Assembly: GCA_030867875.1 (NCBI GenBank)
Contig: JAOWCC010000019.1
Span: 37,615,976-37,679,975 of the forward strand
Reading direction: 5' to 3'
Source of the DNA: Actinernus sp. WN-2022
Taxonomy: Eukaryota > Cnidaria > Anthozoa > Actiniaria > Actinernidae
Length of the DNA stretch: 64,000 bases
Below the pieces are notes generated by a model. It worked only from the letters and a program-made list of their open reading frames with translations, did not search any database and had not been told where the DNA came from. The position numbers were made by a program, and so were the translations under genes. This document shows positions 55,041 to 64,000 of the stretch, piece by piece. Each line of letters starts with the position of its first letter. Position 1 is the first letter of the stretch.

Positions 55041-55539
55041 AAAGTGAGTCTGTTCAATTGGAGTGAAGGTCTGGAATTGTATTCCATCCTCGATACGAGT
55101 CTGTAAAAAAAAACGCTCTTTATTAAGAAATACAAAAGTTTACTTATTGATGTTCATTCGTCTTGTGATGATTGTGGTGATATTGCCCAGATTATGCAGC
55201 ATGTAGCAAACCCATAACTTTTTCCTTCTTTGGCTCTCCTCCTTGAATTCCACTTCCTGTCTTATTTTCGACTAGGAAATTGCCTGAGTCTTTAAATCTT
55301 GTGAATTATAGTAGCTTTTTAAAATAGTGCTTATTTTAGTAGTCAGTTCTGCTTATAAGTTCTTGTAATTTAAGATCTCAGTGTTTCCGTTCTTCTTTTG
55401 TTTGAAAATTGCTAATAAGATCTAGTCTTGTATATCTGCTAATCCCCCACGTCGAATAGAATTTGCTAAATGTGGGTGGGTTAGATTCTTGGTAACGTAA
55501 TTTGTAAATTGAAATAAAAGAGAAAGTGATGCTACTTAT
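55041..55539. other. No gene seen (copy B of 1191-1732)
   Basis: Nearly identical to the copy A spacer. Confidence 0.4.
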
Positions 55540-55880
55540 GAAGGAAAGTAGAACGGCTCTATTGTGAACCGAACCACCAATCAACGTTTGAGGCAGTTCC
55601 AGGTAGGAGATACAGCCATGGTAAGAAACGTATGGAGGAGGAGAGAAGTAGTTACGTTGTGAGATAACTGAAGTTCTTGGTTCAAGGCATAATGTGGTAG
55701 ACGTACAAGGCCGTGAATGGAAAAGACATGTGGGCCAGCTAATAAAGTGTCTAAATGAGCAAATCAAGCTACCTGTAGCTGTAAATGAACCAGTCACTTC
55801 CCCTTCTATAACTCCAGCTGAAGTCCACTGGTATCAATCCTCAAGCACACAGAGCTGGACTGATCCTAATGCACAATAGT
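55540..55880 (+). pseudogene. Gypsy-type pol C-terminal remnant (copy B)
   Basis: Same frameshifted remnant as 1733-2100, ending at 55879. The segment just before it is slightly shorter than in copy A (GAAGGAAAGTAGAACGGC in place of the longer A version). Confidence 0.58.
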
Positions 55881-56036
55881 CATCCAGTGCCACTCCACAA
55901 GAGGAAAGTAGGGTGGTTCCAGCACAGATACCTACTTGACAGCCGGCAGCCCATCTTTTTTTGGAACAGAAGGACTATGAACATTAAACCTGACTTGAAC
56001 TTGTTGAAGTTGTTTTCTTTTTAAGTGCAGGATAAC

Positions 56037-56173
56037 TGTTATATATTGCCATTTGGGATACCTGTGTATTGTATGTTCGCCGATGCGCAGATGAATAAAG
56101 AGAGCATATGGTCGAGTTATATTAAATCCGAGGTTTATACTTTATTTTATCTTCAACACTACTCGATATAACA
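56037..56173 (+). repeat. 3' LTR of the gypsy-type remnant (copy B)
   Basis: TGTTATAT...ATATAACA, 137 bp, the same length as copy A. Confidence 0.55.
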
Positions 56174-56829
56174 CATTCATTTGGTGCAAATCTGAACATT
56201 CTACGATACTGATGACTGTATGAAAAGATAAAAAGTTATTGAGGCTGCCCTTCGTAAAAGAAAACCATGAAAAGGAAACGTGACTTTCGGTATATTAAAG
56301 GTATTAAAGTGTATTTCTTAAATAAAATTCGAAAATTACTCAAGGGTTTTTTACAAGGGCATGCCGCATACTGTAATGACGTCTACGAAAATAGGCCTTT
56401 TAAAATATTTGTTTCTTCGAAAGTGTTTTATGATTGGGTAAAATATGAAGCAACGGTATTTACAAAAGTCGAGTTCAGAAATGAAGAAAGATTTTCAGTA
56501 ATGCTTTTATGTTGATTATTAGCCGGTCAATTTTGGCGGGAAAATTGTCGCAATTATTTAAACGTTCAAAACTTTTTATTTCCTAAACCCATCAGTAGGA
56601 GCGTTTAACACTATACTATATTATCATTTTTTAGATGTAATGAAAAGTTCTAAGAAAGTTATTACAAATGGATCAATGACGTCATTGTGACGTTTAATGG
56701 CATCAACATAACTTAAATTATCAGGTTATATTGCTTTTACAATTCTACACCCACCTACCACAATTCAATCTTCTACGTTCAAAACATTTGCCGTTTTGAC
56801 GGTCTTTTGTGCTTTTCGTCTGCATAAGG

Positions 56830-57083
56830 GACCGGTTGGGGCAGTGGTTAAGCGCTTCGCCTCACACCTCTGTGGCCCGAGTTCGATTCTCGCAATGTTC
56901 ACGGCGCCTCATGTGAGTTGTGTTTGTTGGTATCTCGCCCTTGCTCGGAGGGGTTTTATCCGGGTTGTCTGGTTTTCCTCCCTCCTCAAAAACCAACCCA
57001 AATTCCAATTCGACCGAGGAATCCGTGTTCCCGATTAGTAGACCCTTTCTAGACACGTAAATAAAGTTGTTTATTTATTTTTA
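56830..57083 (+). mobile_element. tRNA-derived SINE (copy B)
   Basis: Counterpart of 3030-3285 with the same box B (GTTCGATTC) and TTTATT-rich tail. Only a few substitutions are seen. Confidence 0.75.
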
Positions 57084-57382
57084 GATCTTCCATTTTTGAT
57101 GCAATTTATCCACGAACGGAACCGCTGGCAGAGCCGTCCCTGGAGCGAAAGCCACTGCCGAATTTGTCATTACCGTTTTATGTGCCTATAAAGTTAAGAA
57201 AATTATCTGACGGTGTGCTGTACGAACGTTTGAACTCGATTTGAAGCTAATTTCTCAGTAAAACGTGACATTTTGTGGAGCTTTTGGGGTTTCTCAATTC
57301 GATACTCGGCCCTTTCCATTTTTTTATGAAGGGGAGGAATCTTTTTAGGGAAACTTAACAAATAATCCCAATTACCGACCAG

Positions 57383-57500
57383 GGCCGGGTTGTTCAAAGC
57401 CCGATTAGTGTTAATCCTGGATTAACTCTGCACAAAACCTATTGGTTGTCATGGAAATTAACCCTGGATTAGCACTAATCGGGCTTTGAACAACCCGGCC
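57383..57500. mobile_element. 118-bp MITE present only in copy B, with CAG target duplication
   Basis: Ends GGCCGGGTTGTTCAAAGCCC and its complement, about 35 bp of terminal inverted repeat with few mismatches, flanked by CAG at 57380-57382 and 57501-57503. Copy A shows the empty site (one CAG, at about 3581). A 3-bp duplication and GGCC-type ends suggest a PIF/Harbinger-class non-autonomous element. Confidence 0.92.
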
Positions 57501-57503
57501 CAG

Positions 57504-58339
57504 AATCACTTTAAAGACGATACTAAAACTTTATTTTTATACTTTCATACAATTGCACTGATTACACAGAAACTTGAAATCAAGCTAACTACGACGCCAT
57601 ATTGGATGAGGCGCGTAAAGGTCCCTGCGTAATAAACACGTTACACGTCGGGCCCGTTCTCCCTTCACGGTAGGCAGACATGAATTACTACCAAATTGTA
57701 TTGTGTATTGTGTTCTATTGTATTGTGTATTTCGTTCTATTGTTTTGTATTGTGTTAATTCTATTGTATTTTGATAGCAATGCATGTGTTGCCTACATGA
57801 ATGGTCCACCCGTCAGGCTAGTGAGTGACAACACTGTCCCATCAAAATAACGCCTTCCTATCCTTCGCATATCCACGAGTTAAAAATGAATAGGTTTGCA
57901 ATGCGAAAAGCGGCAGTTTAAGCAATGATACATTGTATAACATATAGAAATGGAGTATGATTAGAGATTTCCTTTGATAATAAAAAAACTAAATACGAAA
58001 TGCTAAACAACTGAGAAACCTAATTTTAGAGAGAATATGGCAACTGCTTTTTGAAATTCTCACAATCTATACGAATGGCGGTATACAACCCACATGTACG
58101 ACGACCGGCTTAGATTGTGTTGTTATGTAATTTCGACTAATAAATTTGAAACAGACTTTATCGTATTTATTTTATCAGCTGCGTGAGAAAATGTATGGAC
58201 TTCTGATATGGTTATGGACTTCTGATATGGGTTCATATTTGTATCCTATTCTTGATCGCAACCAAACGCCATACTTTATTTTTTTGTTAACCAGGACATC
58301 AGTGAAGTAAACACAAAATTGAAGCTGACAACAATTCAG
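57504..58339. other. Non-coding (copy B of about 3583-4422)
   Basis: Includes the ATTGT-type array (57692-57772) and the doubled GACTTCTGATATGG phrase. No gene. Confidence 0.4.
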
Positions 58340-59462
58340 TTAGAAAAGCCGCGAGTGTGAGTATTTGCTCATGGCAATCACGTGCATGGGAACTCCTTGT
58401 TGCTCATTTACATCATATGACGTCCCTCCTGCTGTTGACATAATTGGAACCGTAGGCTGACTATCACCACAGGGCTCCCGCACCAACAAAATGAATGCTC
58501 GGCTAAAACGCTGAGTGCGAAGGGAGTAAATAATAGGGTTTGTCGTGTTGTTCATATGATTGAATGAAAAAGTAAGCCAAAAAATGTGGCCACGACCCGT
58601 GGAGCCTTGCGACGCTATGCAGTAACACTGGAAAGATGCCCATCCAAAATTATGTCAGAATTGTAACCCCAAGAGTCTTTGCAGTCTGGATGTCGCTCCT
58701 GGTTCGTTTACCCATGCTGCTTTGCAGAACAATTTATATTCTGCTCAAGTGTACCGTTCGCCAAATTAGGAATCCCAAAGTCATCTTGATACCGAACGGA
58801 ACGAGGTAGCCAGGAATAAGAAACGAGCGACCGAATCGTGAAAAGTACTGGATTCTGTAAACCCAAACTGGCTTGTCTCCAACGTCGATGTGGATCCCAA
58901 GGCTGAACATGCCAAATGTGTAGGCCCCAGCTGCTATCCAAATAGAAATGACAGCAATTATGGCTTTGTTACCTGTCTACCATGCGTGATACCTTAACCC
59001 GTGTACTATGGCACCACAACGGTCCAACGTTAGAACAAGGAGGGATACCACAGTCAAGTACATGAATAAGACATAAGTAGTTACCACGAACCACGATACT
59101 TGCGGTCCTTTAAGGAAGGTTACCTGACACAGATACCACAAGATAAATAGAGGCATGTTTGTTAAGGTATTTATGATGTCGATGAATGCTAAGTTAACTA
59201 CAAGAATGTTTGGAACGGTGCGTAGTGTTCTGAAGCGAACCAACAGCATGCACATAACTCCATTGCCAACGATGGAGAATGCCATGATGATGACTATAAG
59301 TAGGACTTGCACTATGCTACTTGGGTCACTGCAGGGACGGAACAGGCTACTTTGATTGACAGGGGAGGAAGGTAGAGTTGAATTGGTAGCTTCTACAGAC
59401 ATGATCACAAGTAATGGGAAGTGAAATAAGAAGGATTGGTATACGGCCCAAAACGAGTGCAA
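58340..59462 (-). pseudogene. Class A GPCR pseudogene, copy B
   Basis: Same receptor as 4423-5545. The 161-residue TM1-TM3 frame (59462-58977) has DRC in place of DRY. The TAG after RYHAW and the later TAA stops are shared with copy A. Copy B lacks A's 4-bp insertion near TM6 but has its own 4-bp insertion (ATTG, about 58559-58562) just before TM7. So the stops came before the two copies separated and the frameshifts came after. Confidence 0.85.
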
Positions 59463-60298
59463 ATATTCAATGCATTCCCCCGTTGAATAAACAACTATCC
59501 TTAAATGGAAACCCCCCTAGAAATAATAATAATCGTTCATTCCAAGACAAATCCTAACCCGAACCACAAACCTAACCATCGGACGAGTTGGCGGGTAAAC
59601 TACGGGTTCTCTCACCTACAGCTAGAGCTTCAGGTAAGCAAGAAGAGAAGGTAAAGTGAGATACTTTTTTGGAGCGCTCCTACTCGGGCTCGAACTAGAA
59701 ATCCTTTGCGTGTACTGCAGTGCAGTGCAGACGTCATGTCTACTACACTAAGCCGGTCTCCCGCCATTCGGAACGTGACAAATGTTTATCTTTATCCTTG
59801 ACTGGTTTTAAGAAGCTCATTAGAATTAACGATTATCATTATTTCCAGTTTAGGATAGTTGTTAATGCAACGGGAGGAATGTGTTGAAATATTAGGTACT
59901 CATTGACTGAGTGGGACTGGGGTCGGATGGGAAAATATTTGGCTCAATCCTGGGACCGATCGAGTGCAAGTACAAAATGAATAAGAGCCAAATATTTCTC
60001 GCGTTCGATCGGCTACCTCAGTGAAAATAATGTTCTTATCATATGACTAATTTGTTTGTTTTAATAATAGAAAACAACAAACAAAAATTCATTTCCTGTT
60101 ATTCAGTCATCATTGGAATTTATTTTTCGTTTGCCCCTTCGGTGAAACCTATTGAAAAACAAAAGTTCGAAGATATCCCATAATATTGTGCACATGTTAT
60201 TCATATATGGTCTTGGACAACGTTTTCGAGATTTTTATTGACTGTATATATACTGTATATTATAGTCAATTTATATAGCGCGTATACATAAATGTTCT

Positions 60299-60469
60299 AG
60301 CTGATATTGCAGTGGCGTCTACGAATAGCAGTTTCAGCGGTATTGACCCGAACGCCTCACTTCCATGTAATGAAACACTATTCCAACTGCTTCATTACAT
60401 CGAAGTGAGGCGTTCGGGTCAATACCGCTGAAACTGCTTTTCGTACACGACGCCACTATAGTATCAGCT
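60299..60469. mobile_element. Hairpin MITE, copy B (full length)
   Basis: AGCTGATA...TATCAGCT ends, arms paired almost throughout including CAGTTTCAGCGGTATTGACC with its complement, loop near 60370-60390. 171 bp against 150 in copy A. Confidence 0.75.
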
Positions 60470-60751
60470 ATTGTTATCCGTGAGTCACGGCTATATTTCG
60501 GGTTTGTTTTTGCCATCTTGTCGAAAAAAATGACGTTCAACAATACTAAGGCAATAATGTTACAGCTTTCACTGCTACGAGCAAGTAGGACAATGTGATG
60601 AGATGACAGCTATATAATTATGTATCAATATTGTAAATAAATTCTTCTTCCTATTAATATTAATTCCAGCCGCTTACTACTCAAGCAAACTTGTACAATA
60701 GATATTTATGTATTTTCTGTGCTCCAAATATCCTCATTTATTTTTCTTGTG

Positions 60752-60912
60752 ATAGGGGTCAACTAGAAAGCCTATGGCTCCCTTGACATCTATGCACATT
60801 CTTGAAATTCATAACTATTTTATTATTACCGTATCTGTCTTTTTCTTTCTACAATTTTTGTCTTGTGTAATTATCTTTATAAAAAAAATTGTGCAAAATA
60901 AAATGAACTTGA
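60752..60912 (+). mobile_element. Orphan LINE 3' tail (copy B)
   Basis: Counterpart of 8311-8470: small hairpin, AT-rich stretch and GAACTT tail. Confidence 0.5.
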
Positions 60913-61164
60913 ACTTGGAAAAGAGAAGCTAGCTAACGAGGACCACGTGAATACACAATGACGTAACGAAGGTAGCTCTTACGTAACGTTATCAGTCGAA
61001 GTGAATGGAGATTGGTTTACATGAGAAATAAGAATGAGAAACACAACATACTTGTAACGGGCAATTAAATACAACAACTTACTTCTTGTTCAAAACATCA
61101 TTCTAATCATGTGTTACGTAATCATACTGGGATGAAATGCCGGGCCTAAAGCAAACAGTACAAG

Positions 61165-61249
61165 TATAAATAGGGACCGTTAGCCAAGAACTCACGTGTA
61201 GAAGACTCTAAAGTTTATTGAGACAGCTACACGGCAGGGTTACGCTAAG
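61165..61249 (+). promoter_or_regulatory. TATA box and non-coding first exon of the discoidin gene (copy B)
   Basis: TATAAATA at 61165-61172; donor AAG|GTAAGA at 61249|61250. The following intron is 122 bp shorter than in copy A. Confidence 0.6.
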
Positions 61250-61580
61250 GTAAGATATTGAATTTTTTATCTTAATTTGGACAATATAAGTAGAAAATTG
61301 TGTGCAAAATTTATGGGTTTTGTTTGAGCATGTTTTCCGTAGATTTCTACAACATCAAGTCACGGTGAATTTGTGTTCAAGTAGACCAGTTACTGTAAAA
61401 CCACGTTGATTTTCTCTTTCTTTGAAAACCTCGAAACCTGTTGACCTGCCAATGTTTTAATCCATCTCCATCTAGCCACGATGTAGGCACAGGCTCTGAT
61501 GTAGCACAGCTGACCGCGATTGTCGATCTCGGTACAGTATATTAAATCTTTTCTCCTTTCCGTAGAGCTGCCGACCCACT

Positions 61581-64000
61581 ATGACGGGAAGTCTCCTGTT
61601 ACTAGTGTTACTCTTACACGCGCTTCATATTCAAGGTAAGTTGACACAGGAGAAGCTATTAAGATAAGATTGGTTAATTCTATCAAAAAATATTGGTCTT
61701 TCCATAACTTACTTAATTGGCTTTGTGTACTGGTGCTCGAAAATTATTGGAATAATTATAGAAAACATTAAAAATTCATTTTGTCAAATATTTATACAAA
61801 CCTTCTAAAAAACCTAACCCTGAAATTAAAAAAAGAAACCCTAACCATTTTCGACCAAAAGCAATTCATAGAACGACTCTACATACACCTGCACTATAAT
61901 AGAGAATTTGGCACAGTTTTTCGACATGCGGGTTATTCTATAATTGAACCAAATTATTTTACTCTTTGGTAACCTTTATTTGATTTTTGAATTTTGCTCT
62001 GTTGACCAGAATTAACTTTTCTTGTTAGATTCTCAGCCTGCAGTAGCGTACGATTGCCTGACCGCTCTTGGCCTAGAGAAACATGTGATCACAGACCCAC
62101 AGATGACCGCCTCCTCTGTATGGAATGCCAATCACGGAGCAGCAAACGGTAGACTGAATTTTAAAGCTGGTGGAGGAAAGACTGGGGCCTGGTCTGCTAG
62201 GTACAACAACGCCCAACAATGGCTTCAGGTAGACCTTATCCAAACGACTAAAATAACCCGCGTAACTACTCAAGGCCGACAGGACGCCAACCAATGGGTA
62301 AAGAGCTACACTTTGGCTTACAGTCGAGATGGAACCGTTTGGAAAACGTACCCTAAGAAAGTAAGAACTCGTTAACATGTAACCTGAGTATCAGGCTCTG
62401 AAGAAAGGAAGATGGAGTAGAGAAAAGGAAAGGGAGGCCTTCCTTTCTTTTTCCTCGTCTTCCCATATCCCTCTCCTCCTCCCCCCCCCCCCAACTAGGC
62501 CTGATACTCTGGTTATTTACCTGCAACTCTTACTTCAAACCCTTTTCGCAGGTTCTTGGGCTTCAAATTATAGAACTCGGGCCATAACAGTACTGATTAG
62601 ACGCCATTTTATAATGATATCTTTTGAAGGTGATTAGACTGTAAAACCAGCAGATAACCGCTCATATTTGAGATTTCCTCAAGTCAATAAAAAATATATA
62701 TATATATATATTTTTATCTGACTTGCATTACAATCGTTGTACGGCCTTTAAAATAACAAATGTAATATTAATAATAAAGAAACGGTATAATTAATGTGCA
62801 TGATATGTTAACAGGTGTTTGCTGGTAATAAAGACCGCTTCAACGTGGTATCTAATGATATCAGTCCACCAATCATCGCACGATTTGTCCGCATTCAACC
62901 CAAGACCTGGCAGAGCCACATCTCGATGAGAGCCGAGTTCTATGGATGCACCTTTGGTAGGACTACACCTAAATATTTATTCTGGTAGCTACTACGGAAT
63001 GTATCCAATAACAGACAATACGTATGAAGAATTACATTTGCTCTCCTGCAATTTTAGTCATAAAATCAGTGATACACGCACGCACATACGTTTCGGAGTA
63101 AACCAAATTACTTTTCTTCTCATTTCTGTTGAAATCGTTAATTTTACCAATTGCTCGATCGAACTGCAAATAAGCATGGCTTTCACTTTATCAACAGGAT
63201 TCTGTGTTCCCAAGGAAATCTGTGCGTCTGCACTCGGCATGATAGACGGTCGAATTACGGACTCTCGTATCACCGCTTCTACTTCTTACAATGCAAATCT
63301 CTTACCCGCTCGTGCCAGGCTACATAGTAGACGTCAAGGGCGGCTTCTGGGGTCCTGGGCCGCTCGGGTGAATAATGTTGGTCAGTTTCTTCAAATTGAT
63401 CTCGGCAAAGTGACTAAGTTCACACGCATAGCTACACAAGGAAGACAGGACGCCAACCAGTGGGTCACCACATACCGCCTGCAGTTCAGCCAGGATGGAG
63501 GATATTTCGACTCCTATGCTAACAACAAAGTTCTGACGGGCAACAAAGACAGGCACGGTGTTGTCGTTAATATACTCGAGCCAGTCATAATCGCTAGATA
63601 CATCCGGGTACTTCCCAAGACGTGGTACGGACACATTTCCATGAGAGTGGAATTGTACGGATGTAAAGAAGGTATGACAACATACATTAACCATTTCCAT
63701 TCAATACATGAACAGGAAAACACCTGATTCAATGCATTGTTTTCAGGATTCCAGATACCAAAGATTCCAAAATGCCAGAGCAAACTTACCATGACTGACA
63801 ATCAGATGTCCGCCTCGTCCGAGTGGAACTCAGGCCACCGAGCAGCAAACGCCAGGTTACATTTCTACGCTGGCGGAGGGAGGACTGGGGCCTGGTCTGC
63901 TCGGGTTAACGACGTTCATCAATTCCTTGAGATTGATTTTGGTAAAGTAACCCAGATAACACGTGTCTCTACACAAGGACGACAGGACGCCAGCCAATGG
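61581..64000 (+). CDS. Discoidin-repeat protein, copy B, 5' part (runs off the window)
   Basis: Exons 61581-61635 (signal peptide MTGSLLLLVLLLHALHIQ, donor AAG|GTAAGT), 62029-62360, 62815-62956, 63198-63671 and 63747 to beyond 64000. The acceptor before the ATG is at 61564-61565. All readable junctions keep frame; exon 1 joins to DSQPAVAYDC. Domains 1 and 2 are complete and domain 3 is cut by the window end in GRQDASQW. Unlike copy A, the signal-exon donor is a perfect consensus, and domain 1 has the full MTASSVWN and QWLQVDL. This copy is the likelier functional gene, if the two are separate loci. Confidence 0.85.

Larger units (their letters stand above)
54651..64000. repeat. Long direct repeat, copy B (matches 810-11668), open at the window edge
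   Basis: Same order and orientation as copy A, starting at TTCCACAGGTG within the LINE RT fragment. The start-to-start distance is 53841 bp. Where readable, B is the more intact copy of the discoidin gene start. Confidence 0.93.

Overview
This is an AT-rich animal nuclear window, most likely from an anthozoan cnidarian such as a coral or sea anemone. That placement is an inference. It rests on short exons with GT/AG introns, a secreted multi-discoidin gene, diverged class A GPCRs, and many decayed CR1/L2-like LINEs, tRNA-derived SINEs and small inverted-repeat elements. Nothing looks prokaryotic.

Layout. 1-810 holds LINE remnants. 810-11668 is copy A of a long, nearly identical direct repeat whose copy B is 54651-64000 and runs off the right edge. 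Each copy holds, in the same order: a LINE RT fragment, the 3' end of a gypsy-type LTR element, a tRNA-SINE, a class A GPCR pseudogene (minus strand), several hairpin elements, and the promoter and 5' exons of a discoidin gene (plus strand). In copy A that gene can be followed to its stop codon at 16538. It has about 15 coding exons: a signal peptide, seven F5/8 type C (discoidin) domains and a C-terminal von Willebrand A domain with an intact MIDAS. Copy A has lost the splice donor of its signal-peptide exon, while copy B keeps a consensus donor.

16925-21440 is a pile of dead transposons: two LINEs of one family, with a 3' hairpin that differs by compensatory base pairs, and a Tc1-like transposase remnant. 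21790-33190 is a deeply nested transposon complex. A TIR element of about 9.7 kb encloses a 7.2 kb inverted-repeat element with a 10-bp target duplication. That element encloses a 4.3 kb element with an 8-bp target duplication, which encloses a 1.19 kb TA-flanked element carrying a HIRAN-like ORF. A compact 1.87 kb foldback copy lies beside it. 33770-40550 is more LINE, MITE and SINE material plus an ORF-bearing tandem duplication.

The clearest intact single-exon gene is a 352-residue class A GPCR at 41473-42531 (minus). 42540-54650 is mostly repeat sequence: SINEs, hairpins, three LINE fragments, a SAP-like ORF, and a 20-bp minisatellite split by a LINE that ends exactly where copy B begins.

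Functional reading: the secreted discoidin/vWA protein probably acts in extracellular adhesion or matrix, and the intact GPCR is probably a peptide-type receptor. The rest is repeat biology. Copies A and B are close enough that they could be two haplotypes placed in tandem by assembly rather than a true duplication.
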